Source of the DNA: Inia geoffrensis
Lineage: Eukaryota; Chordata; Mammalia; Artiodactyla; Iniidae
Assembly: GCA_036417435.1 (NCBI GenBank)
Contig: CM070908.1
Span: 53,477,090-53,541,089, forward strand
Reading direction: 5' to 3'
DNA length: 64,000 bases
Shown here one piece after another: positions 10,635 to 23,114 of this stretch. The notes beneath the pieces were generated by a model. That model ran no database searches. It worked only from the letters and a program-made list of their open reading frames with translations, and had not been told where the DNA came from. A program made the translations under genes and the position numbers. The first letter of the stretch is position 1. The number at the start of each line of letters is the position of its first letter.

Positions 10635-10861
10635 TAAAATATATATATATATATATATATATATACTTATTTGGCTGAGCTGGGTCTTAGGGTCTTAGTT
10701 GTGGCATGCAGGATCTTCATCGCCATGTGTGGGATCTTTGTTGTGGCACACGGGGATCTTTAGTTGCAGCATGAGGGATCTAGTTCCCTGACCAGGAATC
10801 GAACTTGGGCCCCTTGCATCGGGAGTGCAGGGTCTTAGCCACTGGACAGCCGGCGAAGGCC
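10635..10861 (-). mobile_element. Older CHR/tRNA-derived SINE with (AT)n tail
   Basis: This is an antisense SINE with 'ggtcttagttgtggcatgca', 'ttccctgaccaggaatcgaa' (tRNA B-box region) and 'gtcttagccactgg'. Its 3' tail has become an (AT)n microsatellite at 10,638-10,666. An imperfect duplication 'cactt(c/t)aggcttctt' flanks it on both sides. It is more diverged than the 200-bp CHR copies. Confidence 0.85.
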
Positions 10862-10879
10862 CACACTTTAGGCTTCTTA

Positions 10880-13800
10880 GTAAACATTGAGCTGATTAAT
10901 GGGCTTCATTGATAAACTCCTGAAAACCAGTAGTCTAACTCCAAAACAATGCATAAGTTAGCTCTTTGTCCATTATGAACCGCCATAAACTTCAATGACA
11001 TGCAATGATAAATCTGACTGTGGAGTAAAACTGCTCTAGGCTTGTATGATCTTGGATAGACTCACACGTCTGCAGCCGTCTAGACATCTAGGCTGGACTT
11101 GGTTAGGGAGCCTCTGTCTGCTCACATGTCTCTCATCCTTCTTCTGGGTCCAGTGGGCAGCCCAGGCCTGTTCTTTTCTTCATGGTGACGGAGGCTTCAG
11201 AGCACAAGTATAAAGACATAAGGCCTGGTTGAGGTCAGAGTCAGAACTGACAGATCATCACTTTAAGAGTTCTGTTGGCCACACGGAGCTGTATAGTAGA
11301 ACCCAAAAGACGCGTGCCCTGCTCTCCACAGAGCGCTGCAGCGGTCGATGGCAAAAGATGTGGCTACAGAGAGGATGCAGAATTGAGGTTGATCATGTAA
11401 TCTACCAGAGACAATGGACCACATTTTAAACTCTACATCTAACACTAATGGTGTGAAATTGGGCCATTTATTTATAATCTGAGTCTTAATTTCTTTCTTT
11501 CTTTTTTTTTTTCTTGTTAAACTGCATTATTCCTAGCACATGCAGTCCTTGTGAGAATTGAATGAGGAAAAAAGCACGTGAAATTCCCCAACATGAAAAT
11601 GGAACAGTAGCTGCACTAGGGCTCCACAAAGCACCATCCGCCTTCTTACTCTGACCAATGCGCTCACTCACTCACTCCTTTCTTTTCAATGTTCCCATTT
11701 CAGAAATGTTCCCATATGATGTTCCAGGAGACTCCCTCCAGAGGTCAGGAGACTGCATTCCGAGAGTCTATATTCTCTGCTTTGTCTCATTTTAGGCCCT
11801 TATGTACTACCATATGACAACTAAGACTATACAAGCAATTATTTTCCAGGAGGCACAGGCGTTGTCTGTTTCATTTGGGAGAAGCCAAGTCCTTATTGGT
11901 CCTACTTTCAAGGTCCATTTCCCAGGAAACATTTTATCCACAGAACAATAAAGAGCAGCAAATGACATTATTAGTATCTAAAGAGTCATTAAATTCGACT
12001 CAGTATTAAAATGTCCCAGACTCTCTAGAGAGTTCTGAATATAGATGTTCATTCAACCTTCCTTTGAATTGCAGTATTTGAATGGGAGACGGAATCAGAT
12101 TTTGGTCAGCAGATGTTACGTTAAGAGCTGCTCTCACGGGGCTCTTGTCTGTTCCCCTTTCTTTTGCATGTTTGCCTTTGCAACTGCAAGAAGAAATCTC
12201 TTCTTGGATGTAAGTTTGCCTTTACCTTCAGGCTCAAACAGCTTCTCTCACTGCTTTTTTGGGGACAGCCATCGGATAGACCTCCGTGTCTTAAATTCCA
12301 GTAAAAATATCACAGAGCCGTCTGGAGTCCATCGGTGACAGCTTCTGTCATGGCAGATGTAAAAAAACAGATTAAAGCAGAAAGAATAAGAAGCTTCGTG
12401 CCTCTTTTGGGAGACTAGTCAGGACATCTTGTGACCTGGCTGCATCTGGAGGAGTCTGTTTGTCTAAAGCTTATGCACGTGAGTAGGCACAGGGGTACTT
12501 TGCAGTGTGAGGATGACTCTGGATGTTTTCGAAGACGGCCAGCAGCAGACAGCTCAGCAACCAGCCAGGACCCTAGGGAAGTGGCAGTAGGAGGTATCCT
12601 TGGCCTCAGATATTGGGTGGATTGAGCACTGTAATGGGAAATCGCAGCAGGGCATCTGCAGGTTCACAGAGGTATGCAGAGAAAGGGTGGCCTTATCCTG
12701 TGGAGCAAGATTGGGACCCGGCTCAAAAACCGGGTCAAAACAATTTACTAGACCTGGATGCAAGGTTAAAACTAGATTCACCACGTCATTACACTGATGC
12801 TCTCTGTTTTGACACTGGATTGAACTGCTCTGACCCCCCAACCCTATTACACACTCAGGGTAGAAACACCTCTGCATACATGTGACTTCTCTTCCATCCA
12901 TCTCCACCTCTGCTAGAGAATGTTTTTCACCATTCACTCTGAGCCCTGAGAACAAACAAAAGTGGGCTGTGGACCTCTTTACAACCTGAGCACTTCAAAA
13001 ATCCCACAGGGCCTTAGACTGAAACAGAAAGTTGGAATTTCAAAGAGAACATAATTAAGTGACTACAGAGATGAGGCTGGGTTGTACAAGTGATGCTGAA
13101 GCTCCCAGGGATTAGTGAAGGTAGAAAACCATTTACCACTCAGAGGCCTGAAAGGGCAAGGAGAGGAAACAGAGACTGGTGGGAGTCGAAGCTGAAAACG
13201 TGAGACCACCTGATGTAAAGCCATTCTAGAGGTACTGGGTTCCTAATACAACTGAGACACTGAGGTGAGGAGACAGCTAGGGGATAAGTACCTTGACCTC
13301 TCTCTGTCCCAGACTCCTGCTAGGACAGCCCATTGGGGAACCCAGTCAGAACCCAGAGGGTAAGGGAACCTTGGTGATGTAAGGGGTCAGACCTCCGGGG
13401 ACCAGGGCCTGGCAGAGAAGGTAGGGTTTGGATATGAGGAAGGACAAGTGGAAAATGATGTAAAATGTATAACATGGTTAAGGCCCTTGAACATCATTTA
13501 GTCTGTCAGTCTGAGTTCTCTTTTTCAAATCAATTACCCTCACTGCCTTTAACCATCTTCTGCTTATCAATGCTGAGGCCTTGGAGATGAAATATTTCAT
13601 AAATACATTCATATCATTTTAATAATTTCTTAGTGTAGGATCTCAGAGATTCTTTTGCATTGCTAAAAAAAAAAAAGAGAGCAAAACCCAAAAGGAAATC
13701 CGTGGTGCTGACACGTAATATGATCTTCATTTCACTGAGAAGGAAGCTCGAAGACCCTGCAGAAGCTGAGCCCTGTAGTATCCTTAGAGTGACATCACAG

Positions 13801-13890
13801 TGAGGTCTGATGCTAAGGTTACAGAACTCCCCAATTGCCAGAACACTTCCGTGCTGCCATGAAACTCTGTGAATGCCATAGGACCAATGC
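10880..13890. other. Unique intergenic sequence, 3 kb
   Basis: No gene is supported. A 133-codon minus-strand frame at 12,554-12,955 has no recognisable domain, and it overlaps plus-strand frames of similar quality. A pyrimidine run lies at 11,492-11,515. No RNA gene or clear transposon is seen. Confidence 0.5.
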
Positions 13891-13894
13891 AATG

Positions 13895-13985
13895 GTACCA
13901 ATTCCATTCCTCATTTACTGACCACTTACTATGTCCCAGGCACTGTGCTAGGTGCATAGGAGGGATAGAGTGGCAGTAAGACATC
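13895..13985 (-). mobile_element. L2/MIR-type 3' fragment, antisense
   Basis: 'ctcatttactgaccacttac' followed by 'ccaggcactgtgctaggtgc' is the antisense tail shared by L2 and MIR-type elements. It is short and diverged. Confidence 0.65.
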
Positions 13986-15061
13986 ATAGAAGCAGAAACT
14001 TTAATCCCTTTAAAGATCCACTTAAGAGTGTCTGCCATCTGCATACTGCTGGTGTGCCAATGATATTTTGCCTATTTTTACAATAGTGGAAAAGCTAGCA
14101 TTTACTCATTTGCTTCAATAATCTTCTTCCTTCTCTATTTTAGGTCCTTCTATGATATCATTTTAACTCCTTCTCTTTCTCCATCTCTTCCTTCCTACCC
14201 ACACCCCCAGCCCCATCTGCCTTCCCACAGTACTGGAAGCCAGTAGTTCCCAGGGGAAGCACTGCACCAGGATGAGGCTGCCTCTTGACACAAGGGATTC
14301 GAGATATCCTTTTTGCTCTGAGACATTGGTCCTCTGGTTATAACACTACATAGCTAATTACCAAGCATCTCCAGGTACTTGGCACGGAAACAGGCAAATT
14401 ACACACATGATCTCCTTTAATTTGTTCCTGTGAGTAAAATTTATTTGCACACATCAGTTCTTTGCTTACAGTGCTCCTGCCACCAAAATGATTAGTGTCA
14501 AGAAGCAAATCATCCTCATTTCTAACTTTGATGGCACTAAGTCTCAGTCTTCTCAGTTGTACATGGTTCTCATTTGTTTTAACGCACGCAAGTCTGAATA
14601 TAAAGTCAAGTAAAAATGGCTAAGTGGGGAGGAAAGGCTTGAAAAGGGAAAATGAGCCATCACATGGCATATGCTAGACTAACCTTGAACGAGTTTCCGG
14701 AACACACATCACAGTGATAGAAAGGCAGCATGTAATCTAAGCCTGAACCCTTGGTAAATCCCCCACCCTGTTATTCTGAAGCAGATCTCTGATGGGATTA
14801 TATTCCTTCCCTTCTGTCTTGAGCCTTCTTTCCCTCTGTCTTGAGCCCTCTCTCCCTGAAACACCTCTCTATTTTCCCTGCCACTTTTTTTTCTGCACTT
14901 TTTGAAAACCAATCTTGGCTTTGGGGAGGGTTTCCCCAGCAACTCTGGGAAAAGTTGCATTCAGTTAGAGAACCGTGGAAGTTGAGAGTCAGGAAGCAGT
15001 TTGGAAATCATCTAGTTGATCTTCCTCACCTCACCTATCGAGAACCCATAGTCTAGCAATG
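13986..15061. other. Unique intergenic sequence
   Basis: No gene or recognised repeat is seen. The stretch 14,816-14,870 contains an imperfect internal duplication ('ctgtcttgagccttctttcc' and 'ctgtcttgagccctctctcc'). Confidence 0.5.
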
Positions 15062-15282
15062 CAGAAATAGAAATTTTCATGATGATGGAAAATTTCCATA
15101 TACGCACTGTCTGAAATGGTAGCCACTAGCCACATTGTACATGGTACAATACATCACAGCCATTGTACACCTGAAATATGGTTAGTGTGACCGAATTTTA
15201 AATTTTATTTGCCTTTAATTTTAATTTAAATTCAGAGAGCCACATAGGGATAGAGGCTACCATATGGCAGAGTGGAGGTCTA
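15062..15282. mobile_element. hAT-Charlie MITE (MER1/MER3-like)
   Basis: It has 'atggtagccactagccacat' on the left and its approximate inverse 'agaggctaccatatggcag' on the right, around an AT-rich centre ('aattttaaattttatttgcc'). Paired inverted 'gtagccac' ends and this interior are typical of a common Charlie-derived MITE. The related element at 39,826 uses the same landmarks. Confidence 0.65.
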
Positions 15283-16506
15283 GAAATTCTTGGATTGTAC
15301 CCAGTGTCACATAGCTTTAAAGTAGAAGAATTCACCTGATTGTACAGGCCTATGACTCAGTGCAGGGGTCTTTAATGGTTTTTCAAATACTGGAGTAAAT
15401 CAACCAAGTAAGCCCAGCGTGCATAATTAAGGTACAGAGGAGAAGTGTCAGCTGCCTTGGCAATGACAAAGTAACATGGCAGCTGTCAGAATCTGATAAG
15501 GCAAGAGGAAGAGGGGTCCACCAATAGCATTATCTTATAATATGTTGTACCAGGTATGATGCTCACACTGATGAAAAGAAAAATAAGTTTGGATGTATTT
15601 TAAAATTTTTATAAAGACAGCTGAAATGGAAGCTAAAATATTTATAGAACCATAAAAATTAGGAGCTGGGGGAACAAGAAAGACAAGATTGAATGGTTGT
15701 AAGAATGTTGAATTTACTATTGAGCAGGAAGTTAACATACAGTGTCCTAAAATGGACAAATTAAAGAATAAATAAGCACGAACGGTCAAAACATCTCTGA
15801 GCAGAAGAGGTGAAAGCTGTCTCTGCGGATGGGGCAATGAGTAGGGAGGGATGCAGAGACACACAGTGAGTTAATACTTCTCTGCATTTTATTATTTTGG
15901 GCTATGTTTTTTATGCTTTTTGTTTCTTAAATAAATAAAAGCTATTTCTATGAGCTTCATGGGTTTGAAATTAGGGCAGAAAATATATTTATCAGAAGTT
16001 TTTTTTTTTTTTTTTTTAATGGAGGGATGCTCGGAAACAACACTGCACTCAGTGCAGGGGTCTTTAATGCATAACACTGCACTGAAGGCACAATTAAGTA
16101 GGTCACTGCTTTTCCTCATGCATTTAGCCAGACGTATAAAAATATTTACCCACAGAATCATTTGTATTTGTCTAATATATAAAGCCAGTGATTTTTGTCT
16201 GGCAGTCTCAGTCTCAGGCTGCAGTTTAAGTTAGATCTTCTAAACAACTATTCAGTGCAGTCAGAATAAAATGAATCAGGCTGAATATCACACAAATTCA
16301 AACACAGCTCTTAACACACTCCAAAGAACAGCAAACATAATGGCAGATGTGATCTTACCTACTAGAATATCCCAGGAAAAAGTACTCCCAGCCTGTCTAT
16401 TTGACACACATGCTGATACTGAATGGGGGTAGAACAAGAAGGCACTCACTTACGAGAGTTACGGGAAAGGAGGCAGAGATGCCGAGGTTGTGGCAATTAA
16501 AGCCCT
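15283..16506. other. Intergenic sequence with an exact 23-bp direct repeat
   Basis: No gene is seen. The same 23 bases occur at 15,354-15,376 and 16,047-16,069 on the plus strand. A T-run occurs at about 15,999-16,018. Otherwise nothing is recognised. Confidence 0.5.
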
Positions 16507-17128
16507 TTTTTTTTTTTTTTTTTTTTTGGCGGCGTGGCGGGGAGGGGTTTGGGGCTATCAGGCAGCAGGTGTTTTTGAGTGAGAACTCAGCTCAGGAGCT
16601 GGGTGTTGCAGAGCCTGCTGGGTCCTGGGCTGCCGAAGCGGCGACTGCGGCAGCTCGTGCCTGTTTCTCCTCCTTGAGGCGCTTGCGATGCTACTTGTCC
16701 CAGTCTTGCGGCAGCTTCCGGAGGCGGGCATTGCTCGGGTCCACGTGGTACTTCTCCTTCCGCTCTTGCCGCCGCCGCTGCCGCTTCTCACCGCTCTGAG
16801 GCATCTTGGCCATGCGCTCTTCCATGAGCTGCTCCCCGGTCGACGCTTCTGCTCCTCGCCCAGCTGCCGCACCCGCAGTGACTCCCGCTTGGCCCCCAGG
16901 CTCGGGTACTGTTCGCACCCCTCAGCCTGCGGCTTCTGCGGCTGTTCCCACGGTGGCCGTAAAGAAGCCACCCTGGAGGCGGCGCCGGGAGCCGCGTAGC
17001 GCGGCCCCAGCTGCCAGCGAAGGGTCAGCGGGTCATCCAGGTCTGGCCGCCAGGCCCCTGGAGTCCAGGCCCAGGGTGGTCACCAGGCCGAGCAGGCTGT
17101 GTGCCTCCGCACGGGCACCGCCATCTTG
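16507..17128 (-). pseudogene. GADD45GIP1P: Processed pseudogene of GADD45GIP1 (CRIF1/mL64)
   Basis: The parent encodes the mitochondrial large-subunit ribosomal protein mL64/CRIF1. This GC-rich block in AT-rich surroundings is an intronless minus-strand retrocopy. The start codon lies at 17,124-17,122 in 'gcaagatggcggtgcc'; the ancestral stop is at 16,594-16,592; the poly(A) tail is the T-run at about 16,507-16,527. Recognisable pieces include '[15 protein letters not shown]', '[15 protein letters not shown]', '[16 protein letters not shown]', 'EERMAKMPQ', 'YHVDP', '[10 protein letters not shown]' and '[13 protein letters not shown]'. Lesions: frameshifts in the N-terminal third; a gap of roughly 20-25 codons before 'YHVDP'; and an in-frame TAG before '[10 protein letters not shown]'. 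Coding length is about 530 bp against roughly 670 bp expected from memory of the human gene. 'ttaaagccctttt' on the left and 'ttaaaaaccactttt' on the right may be a diverged TSD. It is not expected to yield protein. Confidence 0.85.
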
Positions 17129-18013
17129 CCCGTTAAAAACCACTTTTGGGCTGGGTGTTGAGAATTGTGGACACCTGGCTGTAGCTAAGAGCTAAGGATG
17201 AGCAGCTGACCTTCTGCAGAGCTGTTGTACACAGACTGAGGGGCCAGAGTGTGGCGAGTCCACAGATCCTAACAAGGCATGGACAATGATAAATGTAAAT
17301 GATACAGTTCATGGGCTGGGGAGCAGACTGGCAAGACCAAATGGAAGACTAGACCCCAGCCAGCTAGCAGGTGTGTGGAAGAAACGCCTTACCCAGCACC
17401 GTCAGACTGGTCAATCCATCCCTCCTCTGCAGGAGCTCACTCTCCAAGTTTACACCTGAGAAGAGGTAAGTGGAGTACAAGTCGGGTGTACCATAGTGTG
17501 ACCCCCTGGGCAATAACCCCTGACCATGGTCTGATAAGACTCTAAGTGTCATGAAGAATTTATTCTTATGTGATCCTCGTACTTCACTTTAGCATTTGTT
17601 TTCAAGTCTCACTTCCTAAAATTTCATTTTGAGTCATTTCACCTTCTTGAATGTGATTCATACAGTAAACCTCCTGAAAAGTCATTGTACCTCTGTGGTC
17701 TAAGATGGTGCAGGATTCTCTCCATCTAGGCCTTATCAGGGCAAAGGAAACAAAATAAAAGCAGTGTTATTTGCTCTCATTCCATAGCATAAATGAATTC
17801 TGGACACAGACTAGTCCATGGTTTTTCTATGCCTGACAGGCCTAGAAAGAGAAACATTCATCTCAAGGATTTCACCCTCCTTCCTACGTTGACTGCACAC
17901 TGCCCGTCTCACTAACCCAGTGGACACACTTCTTAGGCTCCAACGTCAGATTTTTGCCAAAAATTCCCAAGGAAACTGTAAGCTAGCCCTATATAGGATC
18001 TAGACCCGCTTGA
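17129..18013. other. Unique intergenic sequence
   Basis: No gene, RNA or clear transposon is seen between the retrocopy and the L1. Confidence 0.5.
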
Positions 18014-18395
18014 CCTCATACAGTTTCTTTTTTATTTTTTTAACATCTTTATTGGAGCATAATTGCCTTAAAATGATGTGTTAGTTTGTGCTTTATAACA
18101 AAGTGATACATATACATATATCCCCATATCTCTTCCCTCTTACGTCTCCCTCCCACCCTCCCTATCCAACCCCCCTAGGTGGTCACAAAGCAATGAGCTA
18201 GTCTCCCTGTGCTATGTGGCCCTTTCCCTCTAGCTATCTCTTTTACATTTGGTAGTGTATATATATGTCCATGCCACTCTCTCACTTCGTCCCAGCTTAC
18301 CCTTCCCCCTCTCCGTGTCCTCAAGTCCGTTCTCTATGTCTGCATCTTTATTCCTGTCCTGCCCCTAGGTTCTTAAGAAACTTTTTTTTTTTCTT

Positions 18396-21300
18396 TTAGA
18401 TTCCATATATATGTGTTAGGATACGGTATTTGTTTTTCTCTTTCTGACTTGTTTCACTTTGTATGACAGATTCTAGGTCCATCCACCTCAATACAAATAA
18501 CTCAATTTCATTTCTTTTTATGGCTAATATTCCATTGTATATATGTGGCACATCTTCTTTATCCATTCATCTGTCAGTGAACACAGGTTGCTTCCATGTC
18601 CTGGCTATTGTAAATAGTGCTGCAGTGAACATTGTGGTACATGCCTCTTTTTGAATTATGGTTTTCTCAGGGTATATGCTGAGTAGTGGGATTGCTGGGT
18701 CATATGGTAGTTCTATTTTTAGTTTTTTAAGGAACCTCCATACTGTTCTCCATAGTGCCTGTATCAATTTACATTCCCAGCGACAGTGCAAGAGGGTTCT
18801 CTTTTCTCCACACCCTCCCCAGCATTTATAGTTTGTAGATTTTTTGATGATGGCCATTCTGACCAGTGTGAGGTGATACCTCATTGTAGTTTTGATTTGC
18901 ATTTCTCTAATGATTAGTGATGTTGAGCACTCTTTCATGTGTTTGTTGGCAATCTGTATATCTTCTTTGGAGAAATGTCTATCTAGGTGTTCTGCCCATT
19001 TTTGGATTGGGTTGTTTGTTTTTTTGATATTGAGCTGCATGATCTACTTGTAAATTTTGAAGACTAATCCTTTGTCAGTTGCTTCATTTGCAAATATTTT
19101 CTCCCATTCTGAGGGTTGTCTTTTAGTCTTGTTTAAGTTTTCCTTTGCTGTGCAAAAGCTTTTAAGTTCCATTAGATCCCATTTGTTTATTTTTGTTTTT
19201 ATTTCCATTTCTCTAGGAGGTGGGTCAAAAAGGATCTTGCTGTGATATATGTTTTACAGTGTTCTGCCTATGTTTTCCTCTAAGAGTTTTATAGTGTCTG
19301 GCCTTATGTTTAGGTCTTTAATCCATTTGGAGTTTATTTTTGTGTATGGTGTTTGGGAGCTTTCTAATTTCATTCTTTTACATGTAGCTGTCCAGTTTCC
19401 AAAGCACCACTTATTGAAGATGCTGTCTTTTCTCCATTGTGTATTCTTGCCTCCTTTATCAAAAATAAGGTGACCTTATGTGTATGGGTTTATCTCTGGG
19501 CTGTTTATCCTATGCTATTGATGTATATTTCTGTTTTTGTGCCAGTACCATACTGTCTTGATTACTGTAGCTTTGTAGTATAGTCTGAAGTCAGGGAGCC
19601 TGATTCCTCCAGCCCCACTTTTCTTTCTTAAGATTGCTTTGGCTATTCGGGGTCTTTTGTGTTTCCATACAAATTGTGAAATTTTTTGTTCTAGTTCTGT
19701 GAAAAATGCCATTGGTAGTTTGATAGGGAGTGCATTGAATCTGTAGATTGCTTTGAGTAGTACAGTCATTTTCACGATGTTGATACTTCCAATCCAAGAA
19801 CATGGTGTATCTCTCCTCTTTTTATCATCTTTAATTTCTTTCATCAGTATCTTGTAGTTTTTTGCATACAGGTGTTTGTCTCCTTAGGTAGGTTTATTCC
19901 TAGGTATTTTATTCTTTTTGTTGCAATGGTGAATGGGAGTGTTTCCTTAATTTCTCTTTCAGATTTTTCATCATTAGTGTATAGGAACGCAAGAGATTTC
20001 TGTGCATTAATTTTGTATCCTGCTACTTTACCAGATTCATTGGTTAGCTCTAGTAGTTTTCTGATAGCATCTTTAGGATTCTCTATGTATAATATCATGT
20101 CACCTGCAAACAGTGACAGCTTTACTTCTTCTTTTCCGATTCGGATTCCTTTTATTTCTTTTTCTTCTCTGATTGCTGTGGCTAAAACTTCCAAAACTAT
20201 GTTGAATAATAGTGGTGAAAGTGGACAGCCATGTCTTGTTCCTGATTTTAGAGGAAATGGTTTCAGGTTTTCACCATTGAGAATGATGTTGGCTGTGGGT
20301 TTGTCATATATGGCCTTTATTATGTTGAGGTAAGTTCCCTCTGTGCCTACATTCTGCAGGGGTTTTGTCATAAATGGGTGTTGAATTTTGTAGAAAGATT
20401 TTCTGCATCTACTGAGTTGATCATATGGATTTTCTCCTTCAGTTTGTTAATATGGTGTATCACATTGTTTGATTTGCGTATATTGAAGAATCCTTGCATT
20501 CCTGGGATAAACCCCACTTGATCATGGTTTATGATCCTTTTAATGTGCTGTTGGATTCTATTTGCTAGTACTTTGTTGAGGAGGTTTGCATCTATGTTTA
20601 TCAGTGATATTGGTCTGTAGTTTTCTTTTTTTGTGACATCTTTGTCTGGTTTTGGTATCAGAGTGATGGTGGCCTCGTATAATGAGTTGGGGAGTGTTCC
20701 TCCCTCTGCTATATTTTGGAAGAGTTTGAGAAGGATAGGTGTTAGCTCTTCTCTAAATGTTTGATAGAATTCGCCTGTGAAGCCATCTGGTCCTGGGCTT
20801 TTGTTTGTTTGAAGAGTTTTAATCACAGTTTCAATTTCAGTGCTTGTGATTGGTCTGTTCGTATTTTCTGTTTCCTCCTGGTTCAGTCTCAGAAGCTTGT
20901 GCTTTTCTAAGAATTTGTCCATTTCTTCCAGGTTGTCCATTTTATTGGCATAGAGTTGCTTGTAGTAATCTCTCATGATCCTTTGTTTTTCTGCAGTGTC
21001 AGTTGTTACTTCTTTTTCATTTCTAATTCTGTTGATTTGAGTCTTCTCCCTTTTTTTTCTTGATGAGTCTGGCTAATGGTTTATCAATTTTGTTTATCTT
21101 CTCAAAGAACCAGCTTTTAGTTGTTTTGATCTTTGCTATTGTTTCCTTCATTTCTTTTTCATTTACTTCTGATCTGATCTTTATGATTTCTTTCCTTCTG
21201 CTAATTTGGGGGTTCTTTGTTCTTCTTTCTCTAAGTGCTTTATGTGTAAGGTTAGTTGTTTATTTGAGATGTTTCTTGTTTCTTGAGGTAGGATTGTGTT

Positions 21301-22180
21301 GCTATAAACATCCCTCTTAGCACTGCTTTTGCTGCATCCCATAGGTTTTGGGTTGTCGTGTTTTCATTGTCATTTTTGTCTAGGTATTTTCTGATTTCCT
21401 CAGTGATGTCTTGGTTATTTAGTAGTGTGCTGTTTAGCCTCCATGTGTCTGTATATTTTACAGGTTTTTTCCTGTAATTGATATCTACTCTCATAGCATA
21501 GTGGTTGGAAAAGATACTTGACACGATTTCAGTTTTCTTAAATTTACCAAGGCTTAATTTGTGACCCAAGATATGATCTATCCTGGAGAATGTTCCACGA
21601 GCACTTGAGAAGAAAGTGTATTCTGTTATTTTTGGATGGAATGTCCTATAAATATCAATTAATTCTCTCTTGTTTAATGTATATGTAAAGCTTGTTTTCC
21701 ATATTTATTTTCATTTTGGATGATCTGTCCATTGGTGAAAGTGGGATGGTAAAGTCCCCTGCTATGATTGTGTTACTGTCGATTTCCCCTTTTATGGCTG
21801 TTAGCATTTGTCTCATGTGCTTAGGTGCTCCTATGTTAGATGCATAAATATTTACACTTGTTATATCTTCTTGTTGGATTGATGCCTTGATCATTATGTA
21901 GTGTCCTTCTTTGTGTCTTGCAATAGTCTTTAAAGTCTATTTTGTCTGATATGAAAATTGCTACTCCAGCTTTCGTTTGATTTCCATTTGCATGGAATGT
22001 CTTTTTCCATCCCCTCGCTTTCATTCTGTGTGTGTCCCTAGGTCTGAAGTGGGTCTCTTGTAGACAGCATATATGTGGGTCTTGTTTTTGTATCCATTCC
22101 GCTTTTCTATGTCTTTTGGTTGGAGCATTTAATCCATTTACATTTAAGGTAGCTATTGATATGTGTGTTCCTTTTACCAT
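18396..22180 (-). pseudogene. L1 ORF2 (endonuclease-reverse transcriptase), disabled
   Basis: ORF2p nicks target DNA and reverse-transcribes L1 RNA. The start is the ATG at 22,180 ('MVKGTHISIATLNVNG'); the terminal TAA is at 18,398-18,396. Open pieces: endonuclease at 22,180-21,836, 21,894-21,655 and 21,569-21,252; the RT core and thumb at 20,976-20,368 and 20,371-19,844; and the C-terminal region at 19,844-19,515 and 19,040-18,567. Frameshifts and stops separate them. The 'CLQETHF' endonuclease motif is kept. However, 'GDFT' stands where L1s have GDFN (codon 21,750-21,748), 'SNH' where they have SDH (21,506-21,504), and 'FAGD' in place of the RT FADD (20,104-20,102). Confidence 0.9.
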
Positions 22181-22229
22181 TTTCTTAATTTTTGGGGGTT
22201 TGTTTTTGTAGGTCTCTTCCTTCTCTTGT

Positions 22230-23114
22230 GTTTCCTGCCTAGAAAAGTGCCTTAAGGATTTGTTGTAAGGCTGGTCTGGTGGTGCTGAATTCTCTTAGCT
22301 TTTGCTTGTCTATAAAGGTTTTAATTTCTCCATCAAATATGAATGAGATACTTGCTTGATAGAGTACTCTTGGTTGTAGGTTTTTCCCTTTCATCACTTT
22401 AAATATGTCCTGCTACTCCCTTCTGGCTTGCAGAGTTTATGCTGAAAGATCAGCTGTTAAACTTTTGGGGATTCCCTTGTATGTTTTTTGTTGTTTTTCC
22501 CTTGCTGCTTTTAATATTTTTTCTTTGCATTTAATTTTTGATAGCTTGATTAATATGTGTCTTGGCATGTTTCTCCTTGGATTTATCCTGTATGGGACTC
22601 TTTGCACTTCCTGGGCTTGATTGACTATTTCCTTTCCTGTATTAGGGAAATTTTCACCTATAATCTCTTTAAATATTTTCTCAGTCCCTTTCTTTTTCTC
22701 TTCCTCTTCTGAAACCCCTATAATTTAAATGTTGGTGCATTTAATGTCGTCCCAGGGGTCTCTGGGACTGTCCTCAATTCTTTTCATTCTTTTTTCTTTA
22801 TTCTGCTCTGCAGTCGTTATTTCCACTATTTCATCTTCCAGGTCACTTATCCGTTCCTCTGCTTCAGTTATTCTGCTATTGATTCCTTGTTAGAGAATTT
22901 TTAATAGTTATTGTGTTTTTCATCATTGTTTGTTTGCTCTTTAGTTCTCGATCTTTGTTAAACATTTCTAGTATTTTCTCCATTCTATTTCCTAGATTTT
23001 GGATCACCTCTGAATTCTTGTTCAGGTAGACTGCCTTATTTCCTCTTCATTTTTTTCGTCTGGTGGGTGTCTACCTTGCTTCTTCATCTGCTGTGTGTTT
23101 CTCTGTCTTCTCAT
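22230..23114 (-). pseudogene. L1 ORF1 (RNA-binding coiled-coil protein), disabled
   Basis: ORF1p is the L1 RNA chaperone that trimerises through a coiled coil. On the minus strand the likely start is the ATG at 23,114-23,112, opening 'MRRQRNTQQMKKQGRHPP' and then an acidic stretch. Early stops and frame changes follow (around 23,020-22,890). Downstream sequence still encodes charged, helix-like pieces such as 'RMEKILEMFNKDRELKSKQT'. The C-terminal boundary near 22,230 is approximate. Confidence 0.75.

Noticed and set aside
12554..12955. 133-codon minus-strand frame in unique sequence
   Set aside because: No recognisable domain. Plus-strand frames of similar length overlap it, and no splice or promoter context is seen.
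14980..15060. Possible old repeat with wording like 'gaaatcatctagttgatctt' and a similar phrase near 47,020
   Set aside because: Resembles a MIR-type or other ancient SINE phrase but is too short to assign.
16401..16971. Two long opposite-strand frames in GC-rich DNA, possible real gene
   Set aside because: They are explained by the GADD45GIP1 retrocopy, which has frameshifts, a stop and a poly(A) tail. The plus-strand frame is an antisense shadow.
20000..22200. Plus-strand frames of 60-150 codons across the L1
   Set aside because: Antisense shadows of ORF2. The recognisable reverse-transcriptase and endonuclease pieces are on the minus strand.
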